Origin: Bacillota bacterium
GTDB lineage: Bacteria; Bacillota; Clostridia; Christensenellales; CAG-138
Direction of reading: 5' to 3'
DNA length: 64,000 nucleotides
NCBI GenBank assembly: GCA_023390655.1
Contig: JAEWCL010000018.1
Location: 62,001 to 126,000 of the forward strand
Positions 50,329 through 58,683 of this stretch are shown here, one piece after another; position 1 is the first letter of the stretch; each line of letters starts with the position of its first letter. The notes under the pieces are model-generated. The model saw only the letters and a program-made list of their open reading frames with translations, had not been told where the DNA came from and searched no databases. Made by a program: the position numbers and the translations under genes.

Positions 50329-52299
50329 ATGGACTATAACGTATCCAGTATACAGGTGATGGAAGGCTTGGACGCCGTACGCATGCGCCCGGGCATGTAC
50401 ATCGGCTCCACCGGCTCGCGGGGGCTGCACCATATGCTCTGGGAGATCGTGGACAACGCGATCGACGAGGCGGCAAACGGGTATGCGACCGCCGTGGACG
50501 TCATCCTGCACGCGGACCATTCCGTGACGGTTGCGGACGACGGGCGCGGCATTCCTGTTGGCATTCACGAAAAATACGGCGTTTCCGGCGTGGAGCTTGT
50601 GTTTACGCAGCTGCACGCGGGCGGCAAATTCGGCAACGATTCCTATGGATATTCCGGCGGCCTTCACGGCGTTGGCGCGAGCGTCGTCAACGCGCTTTCC
50701 GAGTGGCTGCGCGCGGAGGTGTATACGCAGGGACGCGCGTATGTGCAGGAATTCCGGTCCATCCAGCAAAACGGCAAAATCATCTCCGGCCACCCGGTAG
50801 CTCCGCTGACAGAGACGGGACGGACGCGCAAGCAGGGTTCGGTCATCACTTTCATGCCCGATGCGCGTGTGTTTGAGACCGTGGAAATGAGCTTTGACGT
50901 CATTTCCCGCCGCCTCCGGGAGCTTGCCTACCTTAACCGCGGCATCGTCATGCGCTTGAAGGACGAGCGGAAGGGAAAGCGAGAGGCGGAGTATAAATTT
51001 GAGGGCGGCCTTTCCGATTTTGTGCAGTATCTCAATGCGGACAAGACCACCATTTACCCCGCGCCCCTGCATTTTAAAGGCGAAAAGGACGGCATCGTCG
51101 TTGAAGTCGCCATGCAGCATAACGACGGATACGCCGAGAGCATATTCAGCTACGTCAACAACATCCCCACCACCGAAGGCGGCACGCATGAGACCGGCTT
51201 CAAGGCGGCGCTCACCAAGGTGATGAACGACCATTGCCGCAGGTCCGGCGTACTAAAGGACAAGGACCCGTCCCTTTCCGGTGAGGATTTTCGGGAGGGG
51301 CTGACGGCGGTGCTCTCCCTCAAGATGAAGACCATCCAGTTTGAGGGGCAGACCAAGACGCGCTTAGGCAATACCGAAGCGCGCCCGGCGGTCGAATATG
51401 TGGTGACGGAGCAGCTTATCCCGTTTTTGGAAGACCTCAAAAACGCGGAGGTCGCCACACTGATCGCGGACAAGGCCATGAAGGCCGCGCGCGTGCGCGA
51501 GAGCGCGCGCAAGGCTAAGAACATGGCGCGCGAGAAGAACAAACTTGAAAACGCGCCGCTTGTCGGCAAGCTCTCTAGCTGCACCGGACGCAACCCGCAG
51601 AAGAACGAACTTTTTATTGTGGAGGGCGACAGCGCGGGCGGTTCTGCCAAGCAGGGGCGGGACAGGAGCTTTCAGGCGATCCTGCCGCTTCGCGGTAAGC
51701 CGCTCAATGTGGAAAAGAAGCGGTTTGACCAGGTGTTGGAGAATGTCGAGTTCCGCTCCATCATCACGGCAATCGGCACGGGCATCGGCGAGGATTTTGA
51801 CATCACGCAGCGCAAGTATGACAAGGTTATCATCCTATCGGATGCGGACCAGGACGGCGCGCACATCCGCGCGATCCTATTGACGTTCTTCTACCGCTAC
51901 ATGAAGCCGCTCATTATGGAAGGGCATGTGTATATCGGCATGCCGCCGCTCTACAAGGTGCATAAGGGCGATAAGACCATCTATGCCTACAATGAAAAAG
52001 AGCTTGCCCAGGCGGCGAAGGAGCTTGGAAAGGGCTATCTCGTGCAGCGTTACAAGGGCTTGGGCGAGATGAACCCGGAGCAGCTGTGGGAAACCACCAT
52101 GAACCCGGACAACCGCTCCCTGGTGCGCGTAGGCATTGAGGACGCGGCGGATGTGGAGCATATGGTGACGGTGCTGATGGGCGATAAAATCCAGTCCCGC
52201 AAGGAATACATCAGCGAGTACGCCAACTTCAACAAGCAGGACGCGTTTTTGGAAAAAGGCTATGCGGACAAGCAGGCAGCTACTGCTGAAGTGCAGTAA
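50329..52299 (+). CDS. Type IIA DNA topoisomerase subunit B (ParE-like / GyrB family)
   Basis: A 656-residue ATPase subunit. The GHKL ATPase domain has EIVDNAIDEA, DDGRGIPV and GGLHGVGASVVNALS. The transducer and TOPRIM follow: FIVEGDSAGGSAKQGRDR (PLRGK after it) and ILSDADQDGAHI. Then comes QRYKGLGEMN and the C-terminal LMGDKIQSRKEYI. It lacks the extra domain of Gram-negative GyrB. The end region resembles ParE more, while the middle is GyrB-like, so gyrase or topoisomerase IV cannot be settled from this window. The absence of dnaA-recF next to it favours a second, ParE-type pair. GGAGA precedes the ATG. Confidence 0.9.
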   Translation: MDYNVSSIQVMEGLDAVRMRPGMYIGSTGSRGLHHMLWEIVDNAIDEAANGYATAVDVILHADHSVTVADDGRGIPVGIHEKYGVSGVELVFTQLHAGGKFGNDSYGYSGGLHGVGASVVNALSEWLRAEVYTQGRAYVQEFRSIQQNGKIISGHPVAPLTETGRTRKQGSVITFMPDARVFETVEMSFDVISRRLRELAYLNRGIVMRLKDERKGKREAEYKFEGGLSDFVQYLNADKTTIYPAPLHFKGEKDGIVVEVAMQHNDGYAESIFSYVNNIPTTEGGTHETGFKAALTKVMNDHCRRSGVLKDKDPSLSGEDFREGLTAVLSLKMKTIQFEGQTKTRLGNTEARPAVEYVVTEQLIPFLEDLKNAEVATLIADKAMKAARVRESARKAKNMAREKNKLENAPLVGKLSSCTGRNPQKNELFIVEGDSAGGSAKQGRDRSFQAILPLRGKPLNVEKKRFDQVLENVEFRSIITAIGTGIGEDFDITQRKYDKVIILSDADQDGAHIRAILLTFFYRYMKPLIMEGHVYIGMPPLYKVHKGDKTIYAYNEKELAQAAKELGKGYLVQRYKGLGEMNPEQLWETTMNPDNRSLVRVGIEDAADVEHMVTVLMGDKIQSRKEYISEYANFNKQDAFLEKGYADKQAATAEVQ

Positions 52300-52335
52300 T
52301 GCCTTGCCTTCCAATTCAAATGGTCGCTTTCTTTT

Positions 52336-52366
52336 ACTACTTTTCTTTCGTGGAAAGAAAAGTAGT
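52336..52366. repeat. Hairpin repeat, copy H
   Basis: A perfect 14-bp inverted repeat ACTACTTTTCTTTC/GAAAGAAAAGTAGT around GTG between the two topoisomerase genes. The core is identical to the hairpin near 41.05 kb, but the outer five bases differ on both arms in a way that keeps pairing. Confidence 0.8.
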
Positions 52367-52398
52367 GTAATCCAGCACCCTATGACTGAGGTGATATC

Positions 52399-54813
52399 AT
52401 GGCGAAAAAGCCCCCGGAACAGACATTGCCCCCGCGCGGGGAAACCATATTGGACCGCAGCATGGACGACGTGCTGCACAACAGCATGCTGCCCTATGCG
52501 GAGCACGTTATTCTGGAGCGCGCATTGCCGCGCGTGGAGGATGGCCTAAAGCCCGTACAGCGCCGTATTTTGTATACGATGCTGGAGCTTTCCTTAACGC
52601 CGGACAAGCCGCACAGGAAGTCCGCGCGTATCGTGGGGGACGCCTTGGGCAAATACCATCCGCACGGGGACAGCTCCGTGTATGACGCGATGGTGCGCAT
52701 GGCGCAGCCGTTCAACATGCGGGCAACGTTGGTGGACGGACACGGCAACTTCGGTTCCGTCGACGGCGACTCGGCGGCAGCCATGCGTTATACGGAGGCC
52801 AAGATGACGCCGCTCGCTATGGAACTGCTGCGCGATCTTGAAAAGGATACCGTCGAGTTTGCACTGAACTTTGACGATACGCTGCACGAACCGCAGGTGT
52901 TGCCCGGCAGGTTCCCAAACCTGCTGGTCAACGGCGCTTCGGGCATTGCGGTAGGGCTTGCCACCAATATCCCCCCGCACAATCTGGGTGAGGCGATCGA
53001 CGCAGTAGTGGCGCAGATCGACGATCCGGAGATTACGCTCGATGGATTGATGCGGCACCTGCCCTACCCGGATTTCCCGACGGGCGGGCTGCTCATTGCA
53101 TCCGATGAAATCCGCGAGGCGTACGCGACGGGGCGCGGCAAGCTGACGATGCGGGCAATGACCCACTTTGAAACGGCGAAGAACGGCAAGACGCTCATCG
53201 TGATCACGGAGCTTCCGTATCAGGTGAACAAGGCGGCGCTGCTTGAAAAAATACTCGCCGTCACGCAGGAAAAGAAGGTCATGTTCGCGGGCGTTGCGGA
53301 TATCCGCGATGAATCGGACCGTGAGGGCATGCGCGCCGTCATTGAACTCAAAAAGGATACGGATGCGGAACAGACACTCCAGTACCTGTTCAAATATTCC
53401 GACCTCCAGTGCACGTTCGGCGTCAACATGGTGGCGATCGCAAACGGCAAGCCGCAGCAGATGGGCTTGAAAGAGATCATCTCCCACTACATCCTGCACC
53501 AGAAGGAAGTCGTCACCCGCCGCACGAAGTATGAACTGGAAAACGCCAAAAAGCGCGAGCATATTTTGGCGGGCCTGATGATTGCCATCGATAATCTTGA
53601 CGCTGTGATCGCACTCATCCGCGCAAGCAAGACCGTCAAAGCGGCGCGGGAAGGCTTGATGGAGCGCTTTAAGCTCACGGAGGTGCAGGCGCAGGCGATC
53701 CTTGATTTGCGGCTGCAGCGCCTGACGAATTTAGAGCTGTTGACCATTGAGAAGGAATATAAGGAAATCCTTGCGCTTATCGACCGGCTGACGGCGATTT
53801 TAGCATCCGAAAAGAAGCTGATGGCGCTCATCAAGATGGAACTCACGGAAATCAAGACGAAATACGCCGATCCGCGCCGCACGCAGCTCATTGAAGGTAA
53901 GACGGAAATTCATGTGGACGCCGCGGCGCTTAAAGTTGTGGACGATGTGATCATCACCATTTACGACGGCCTGCGCGCGCGCAGAACGCTTGCAAAGAAC
54001 AGCGCCGCAAACGGGGACGAAGCGCCGCTGTTTACGATCAATACCCGGACGGATCGGAATATCCGCCTGTTCACGGATAAGGGCGCATGCCTGCTGCTTG
54101 CTGTAGAAGCGCTCGCGGAAGGAAAGGCGGGCAGCCGCCCCAACAATCTTGCGGCACTGCTGCCGTTTGAAGAAAACGAGCACATCGTTGCCGCGTATGA
54201 AGAGAACGATGAAGGACTAATGTACTTTGTATCGGCGCAGGGCTATGTTAAATGCACGCCCGCAGCACAATACAACACGCGCAACAAGAAGATTGCAGCC
54301 GTAACGTTAAAGGATGGGGACAGCATTCTCGCCGTAGAGTATGGCAGGGAAGAAACACTGCTGCTCTTGACAAAGCTGGGCATGAGCATCCGCTTTGCGC
54401 TCGACACCGTGCCCGAGATGGGCCGTGCGGCGGCAGGCGTCAAGTGTATCAAGCTCGACGATGGGGATAGCGTGATCGCCGCCATGCAGGTGAAGGATGA
54501 GGGCGAAATCCTCACGATTTCGGATCGCGGGTACGCAAAGCGCAGCCTCCTGTTCGATTATGAGGTGCAGGGCAGGAACGGCAAGGGCTTAAAAACGTTT
54601 GACTTTAAAAAGAACGGCAGCAACGGCACGCGGATCGCCGCGGCGTTCTATGTGCGTGAGCCGTTTGATATCGCCGTCAAGCAGCGCCACGGCACCGTCA
54701 CGCGTGTCAATACTGAGGAGGTGCGCATCGAACAGCGCGCCAGCAAGGGAAGCATGCTGATTCTTGTGATGCTCGACGACGATGTGGTCTCTGCCGATAA
54801 GGTTGACGTGTAG
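52399..54813 (+). CDS. Type IIA DNA topoisomerase subunit A (ParC-like / GyrA family)
   Basis: 804 residues. The N-terminal breakage-reunion domain has ERALPRVEDGLKPVQRRIL, KYHPHGDSSVYDAMVRMAQ and VDGHGNFGSVDGDSAAAMRYTE with the catalytic Tyr in AMRYTE. Ser and Asp of HGDSSVYD correspond to the quinolone-sensitive residues 83 and 87 of E. coli GyrA. The C-terminal beta-pinwheel (about 505-804) carries a QGRNGKG sequence that resembles a modified GyrA box (QRRGGKG), the element required for gyrase wrapping. The combination leaves gyrase and topoisomerase IV open. It follows the B subunit after a 99-base gap with a hairpin repeat. Confidence 0.9.
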   Translation: MAKKPPEQTLPPRGETILDRSMDDVLHNSMLPYAEHVILERALPRVEDGLKPVQRRILYTMLELSLTPDKPHRKSARIVGDALGKYHPHGDSSVYDAMVRMAQPFNMRATLVDGHGNFGSVDGDSAAAMRYTEAKMTPLAMELLRDLEKDTVEFALNFDDTLHEPQVLPGRFPNLLVNGASGIAVGLATNIPPHNLGEAIDAVVAQIDDPEITLDGLMRHLPYPDFPTGGLLIASDEIREAYATGRGKLTMRAMTHFETAKNGKTLIVITELPYQVNKAALLEKILAVTQEKKVMFAGVADIRDESDREGMRAVIELKKDTDAEQTLQYLFKYSDLQCTFGVNMVAIANGKPQQMGLKEIISHYILHQKEVVTRRTKYELENAKKREHILAGLMIAIDNLDAVIALIRASKTVKAAREGLMERFKLTEVQAQAILDLRLQRLTNLELLTIEKEYKEILALIDRLTAILASEKKLMALIKMELTEIKTKYADPRRTQLIEGKTEIHVDAAALKVVDDVIITIYDGLRARRTLAKNSAANGDEAPLFTINTRTDRNIRLFTDKGACLLLAVEALAEGKAGSRPNNLAALLPFEENEHIVAAYEENDEGLMYFVSAQGYVKCTPAAQYNTRNKKIAAVTLKDGDSILAVEYGREETLLLLTKLGMSIRFALDTVPEMGRAAAGVKCIKLDDGDSVIAAMQVKDEGEILTISDRGYAKRSLLFDYEVQGRNGKGLKTFDFKKNGSNGTRIAAAFYVREPFDIAVKQRHGTVTRVNTEEVRIEQRASKGSMLILVMLDDDVVSADKVDV

Positions 54814-54864
54814 CTTCTATACCAAGTGATAAAATAAGAATAACAAGCACATGCAGGAGGAACG

Positions 54865-55161
54865 ATGGAACTCAACAGCAGGCAGCGGGCGCAGCTCCGC
54901 TCCATGGCAAACACCATGCAGCCCATATTCCAGATCGGCAAGGGCGGCATTGGAGAAGAGATCATAGAGCAGCTTTCCCTCGCGCTCGAGGCGCGGGAAC
55001 TCATTAAGCTTACGGTGCTCGAAACCGCGCCCATAAGCGCGCGTGAGGCTGCGGAAGCGTTAAAGGCGCCGCTGCGCGCGGAGGTGGTGCAATGCATTGG
55101 CCGCAAGGTGACGCTCTACCGCGAAAGCCGGGAGAATAAGCGCATCGAGCTGTGCAAATAA
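54865..55161 (+). CDS. yhbY: Ribosome assembly RNA-binding protein YhbY (CRM domain)
   Basis: A 98-residue CRM-domain protein. It has LNSRQRAQLRSMANTMQPIFQIGKGGI, with the GKGG loop, and ARELIKLTVLETAP. It binds 50S precursors and assists ribosome assembly. A GCAGGAGG site precedes the ATG. It lies 51 bases after the topoisomerase A gene. Confidence 0.95.
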   Translation: MELNSRQRAQLRSMANTMQPIFQIGKGGIGEEIIEQLSLALEARELIKLTVLETAPISAREAAEALKAPLRAEVVQCIGRKVTLYRESRENKRIELCK

Positions 55162-55185
55162 GCGAAACCGGTCGAGATAGCCCTT

Positions 55186-55216
55186 AAGCGCCGCGATCAT
55201 AGAAAAGCGGCGCTTT
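55186..55216 (+). terminator. Terminator after yhbY
   Basis: AAGCGCCGC/GCGGCGCTT stem with a 12-base loop; only a short T tail (TTTG). Confidence 0.6.
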
Positions 55217-55221
55217 GATAT

Positions 55222-55234
55222 ATTACCGAACGTT
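55222..55234 (+). promoter_or_regulatory. PurBox candidate upstream of purR
   Basis: ATTACCGAACGTT matches 12 of 13 positions of the Firmicute PurR box AWWWCCGAACWWT. It lies 15 bases before the -35 box of the purR promoter. It fits autoregulation of purR as known from Bacillus. Confidence 0.65.
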
Positions 55235-55248
55235 TCATAAATAAAAGC

Positions 55249-55277
55249 TTGTAAATGTGCGGGATTTTCAGTATACT
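55249..55277 (+). promoter_or_regulatory. Promoter of purR
   Basis: TTGTAA, a 17-base spacer and TATACT, 75 bases before the start codon. Confidence 0.6.
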
Positions 55278-55351
55278 GTACACAATAGTCCAGCAACGGC
55301 GCTGGCAAGTTCCTGTTCTGTATTTCACATTGCCGGAAGGATGTACAATTG

Positions 55352-56176
55352 ATGGAAAAATTAAAACGGAGTGAGCGCGTGGCGGCGATCACGCGGGCCT
55401 TAAGTTGCGAGCCGGGCAGATTGTTTACATTGCGGGAGTTTGTGGAGTGGTTCGGCTGCGCAAAGTCCACGTTGAGCGAGGATATCACCACCGTCCGTAC
55501 GGTGTTGGGCAAATATGGCTTGGGTATGGTGGAAAGCGTGAACGGCGCCGCGGGCGGCGTACGCTTCTATCCCTTTAACGAGGACGCGGCGGATACCGCT
55601 TTTATCCTCTCTGTCTGCAAGGAGCTCTCCGCAAAGGAGCGCATTGTGACGGGCGGCTTTTTGTATACGGTGGATCTGTTTTCCGATCCCCGGATTTTAA
55701 CGCGCATGGGTGAAATCTTTGCAAAGAAATTCTTCCGTTTACAGCCGGATGTGGTGGTGACGGTGGAGTCCATGGGCGTGCCCATCTCCCTGATGGTGGC
55801 AAAAGCCTTGGGCAAACCTTTGGTAACAGCCAGGCGCGATAACCGCATTTCCGAAGGCTCGGTTGTGACGCTCAATTATATGAGTGCGTCAAGTAAGCGC
55901 GTACAGACCATGAGCCTGCCGCGCCGCAGCCTGGTTGCGGGGCAGAAGGCGCTCATCATTGACGATTTTATGAAGGGCGGCGGCACAGCAAAGGCGCTTG
56001 CGGCCATGATGCAGGAATTTAATGTGCAGGTCTGCGGCACGGGCGTAATTGTTGCAACGCAGGAGCCCCGCATCAAGCGCGTACAGGAGTATGTGCCGCT
56101 GATGACGCTGGGCACGGTCGATGAGGAAGCGGGCTTCGCGGATATCCGCCCCGCGGACTGGATGACTAAGTCTTAA
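55352..56176 (+). CDS. purR: Pur operon repressor PurR
   Basis: A 274-residue regulator: an N-terminal winged helix (about 1-75; FTLREFVEWFGCAKSTLSEDI) and a phosphoribosyltransferase-like domain with the PRPP loop ALIIDDFMKGGGTAKA. It represses purine genes and is relieved by PRPP. The frame opens with TTG-ATG; the ATG at 55352 is taken as start, with GGAAGG 15 bases upstream. A PurBox lies before its promoter. No purine biosynthesis gene lies next to it. Confidence 0.95.
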   Translation: MEKLKRSERVAAITRALSCEPGRLFTLREFVEWFGCAKSTLSEDITTVRTVLGKYGLGMVESVNGAAGGVRFYPFNEDAADTAFILSVCKELSAKERIVTGGFLYTVDLFSDPRILTRMGEIFAKKFFRLQPDVVVTVESMGVPISLMVAKALGKPLVTARRDNRISEGSVVTLNYMSASSKRVQTMSLPRRSLVAGQKALIIDDFMKGGGTAKALAAMMQEFNVQVCGTGVIVATQEPRIKRVQEYVPLMTLGTVDEEAGFADIRPADWMTKS

Positions 56177-56197
56177 ATATCGTTTGATTTCAATGCG

Positions 56198-56229
56198 GCC
56201 CGTCTCTGAAAAGGAGACGGGCTTTTTTC
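56198..56229 (+). terminator. Terminator after purR
   Basis: GCCCGTCTC/GAGACGGGC stem with a seven-base loop followed by six T. Confidence 0.9.
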
Positions 56230-56508
56230 GTTTTGGCGCGAATCGTGCGGCTTTAGAAGTATAATTGCGCCAGCTTTCGCCAGGATATGGGCAGATTGGG
56301 CTCCAGAAGAATCCATCAAACCAAAATGGGACCAAAATGAGGCGCGAATGGGGATGTTAATAGGCTGAATTGATACCGCGTGATGGTTAAATATAGGCAT
56401 AAGAGATGCTGCAGAGAAGACATATATATCCGTTCAACAAAATAGGTTGTATTCGTGGCAATGCTGCTAAGAAAAAATAAAGATGGCACATAAAAGGAGG
56501 AGAACTGT
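56230..56508 (+). other. Upstream region of the surface protein gene
   Basis: No gene. The region has a TATAAT at 56260-56265 without a clear -35 box and a second candidate, TTGATA-16-TATAGG at 56370-56397. It is AT-rich, especially after 56390. The start of the surface protein gene has an AAGGAGGAG site. Confidence 0.35.
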
Positions 56509-58509
56509 ATGAGGAAGAGGCCGATAACGATCCTTGCGGTCATTATGGCGTGGCTGCTGCTTGCGAGTACGGCGCTGGCGTGGGTGGATATTGATGTAGG
56601 TGCCAAAGAAATATACGCAAACGGACACGAAATTACGGTGCAAGGAAATGATGCAGGAACCAAGACTGTCGTTACGTCAAACGATCCCGATTCTATTCGC
56701 GCGGGAGAAGAAGACCAAGATGTTTCTGACTTTACCATTTATGGTGGAAGCAAGGATAAAAATGTTGATGGCGATACGAATGTAACAATTGGCGACGGTG
56801 CTACTGTAGGCGATGTTTACGGCGGCGGTAAAAACGGGGATGTCAATGGCAACACCAATGTTACGGTTGACGGCGGAACGACAGGTGACGTCTATGGCGG
56901 CGGCCATACCACAAAAGTGTTGGACACGGCTGACGTCTCTGGCGATACCATGGTGGAAGTTGCTGACGGCACCGTAAATGGTGATGTGTATGGCGGCGGC
57001 CATACAGAGGCTGGCTTATCTACTGCAAACGTGGAAAACGCTAATGTGGAAGTTTCAGGTGGAACCGTAACAGGCAACGCATATGGTGGCGGGAATAATG
57101 AAAAAAATCTTAGCTCCGCCGCGGTAGAGAATGATGCGGAAGTGACCGTTTCCGGCGGCGAGGTTAAAGGCAGCGTTACAAGCGGCGGGAAAAACAGTGG
57201 GGTGAATGGAGAGTCCAGAATTATCATTGATGGTGGCAAAATTGCGTCCGGCAAGGTCTATGCGTCAACTGCAAATGCCCGCATAGATATTAATCATCCC
57301 TCCGGGCTTTTTTACGCCTATTATGTGAGGAATCCGTTGGATCTGGATATCAATCTGAGCAAGGATATTATTAAAAAATATGGATTGGAAGGTGTGAAAT
57401 TAACAGATACTCCCAAGTGGGATCTCAAAACCGGCTATGCCATTTACGAATTTGAGAATGTCCCCCAGCCCAAGACGACTTCCGTAACGTTCTACTATAA
57501 GGATGGCGAAGATGTCAAGCATGAGGAAACCAGGGATATCACGCTGAATTTCTGGGATAGTGACTTTTTAGTAGAGTCTTCTTGGGATGGAGACAGTGTA
57601 TACAGCCCTACAGGCGGAAACGCTACAATCTCGTATGGAGATGCAAATCAGACTGTGAATATTGCCCTTACACCTCTTGAGGATACTGTAGATGTAACCT
57701 TTGTCTACAAGTATAAAGGGGATGAGCAGCATTCCGAAACAGTAACAACCGAGGTCACCACCACCGGCGGGAATGTAGCTGTGCAACTGCCGACATGGAG
57801 CGATGATACCAAGTTTGAGACGCCTGTGGTTCCGCCGCAGTTGGTGGACTATAAGACGGAGGATTATGAGGTAGTTATCAACCTGGTAGCGCTCAAAAAG
57901 ACGGCAACGGCTACGTTCAATTACATTTATAAGGCAAGCATTCTTCATACGGATGTAAAAACGGCAGAGGGCCTGACGTTTGAGCGTGAGGATGTAACGT
58001 TAAAATCTTCCTGGGATGATGCGCGCTTCCTCTCTGCAAGCGGCAGTGCGACTGTTGGATACAACAAACTGAATGAGGTCGTCAATATCGATCTTACTCC
58101 GGCATCGCGGGAGATTACAGTGACGTTCCGCTATCTCTACAGGGATGTTGTCATGCATACAGACGCGCAAACGGTAACAGTTACCTATGATGCAGGGAAA
58201 GTGACCGTTACTCCGAAAGGATTTGGCTTGACGGGTTATCATCTGTTGACGGATCCTCAGCCTGTAGATGTCGATTTTGAGACGGAAGGAAACTCTGTAG
58301 TAATTGATATTCTTCTCAGGCGGGAAGGCTTTGTACCGGAAACAACGACAGAAGTTCCCCTTGGCCCCGGTACGCCCCAGACCATCCCGCTTGGCCTTGG
58401 CATACCCAGCACGGGCGATACGGCAGGGATGCGGGTACTGCTCATGGCGTGCGGCGCGGCGCTGATTGCGTTTGTCGCAATCCGTGCAAGGCGCTCTTCC
58501 TCCAAGTAA
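56509..58509 (+). CDS. Large secreted surface protein with YGGG repeats and an LPXTG-like sorting signal
   Basis: A 666-residue exported protein. Signal peptide 1-24 (KRP then a Leu/Ala/Trp core, cleavage near Ala-Leu-Ala). Residues about 70-255 hold six repeats of 25-35 residues with GDVYGGG-like ends and Thr/Val-rich strands, which suggests a beta-solenoid. Residues about 300-635 hold four units of about 70-80 residues that begin TVTFxYxYK and end in NIxLTP, of Ig- or MucBP-like character. The C-terminus has IPSTGD, a membrane stretch and RRSSSK, which forms a sorting signal with Ile in place of Leu. The base composition is less GC-rich than that of its neighbours, which could mean transfer. 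A terminator follows. The nearest sortase is 48 kb away. Confidence 0.85.
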   Translation: MRKRPITILAVIMAWLLLASTALAWVDIDVGAKEIYANGHEITVQGNDAGTKTVVTSNDPDSIRAGEEDQDVSDFTIYGGSKDKNVDGDTNVTIGDGATVGDVYGGGKNGDVNGNTNVTVDGGTTGDVYGGGHTTKVLDTADVSGDTMVEVADGTVNGDVYGGGHTEAGLSTANVENANVEVSGGTVTGNAYGGGNNEKNLSSAAVENDAEVTVSGGEVKGSVTSGGKNSGVNGESRIIIDGGKIASGKVYASTANARIDINHPSGLFYAYYVRNPLDLDINLSKDIIKKYGLEGVKLTDTPKWDLKTGYAIYEFENVPQPKTTSVTFYYKDGEDVKHEETRDITLNFWDSDFLVESSWDGDSVYSPTGGNATISYGDANQTVNIALTPLEDTVDVTFVYKYKGDEQHSETVTTEVTTTGGNVAVQLPTWSDDTKFETPVVPPQLVDYKTEDYEVVINLVALKKTATATFNYIYKASILHTDVKTAEGLTFEREDVTLKSSWDDARFLSASGSATVGYNKLNEVVNIDLTPASREITVTFRYLYRDVVMHTDAQTVTVTYDAGKVTVTPKGFGLTGYHLLTDPQPVDVDFETEGNSVVIDILLRREGFVPETTTEVPLGPGTPQTIPLGLGIPSTGDTAGMRVLLMACGAALIAFVAIRARRSSSK

Positions 58510-58528
58510 AAAGGTAAGGCCCCTCAAG

Positions 58529-58560
58529 GCGCTCCGCACAGCTGTGCGGGGCGCTTTTTG
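58529..58560 (+). terminator. Terminator after the surface protein gene
   Basis: GCGCTCCGCACA/TGTGCGGGGCGC, twelve pairs (one G-U) with a two-base loop and five T. Confidence 0.9.
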
Positions 58561-58683
58561 TATGGGCGCAAACCTCAGGAAAATAGGGCGCTGCAACCGC
58601 TGGTTGACAAAATGAAAGCGGATATCGGTAGCGTGTTTTTGCGTCTTCGTGGTACCATACGTAAGGAACGGAGGATTTATCAC

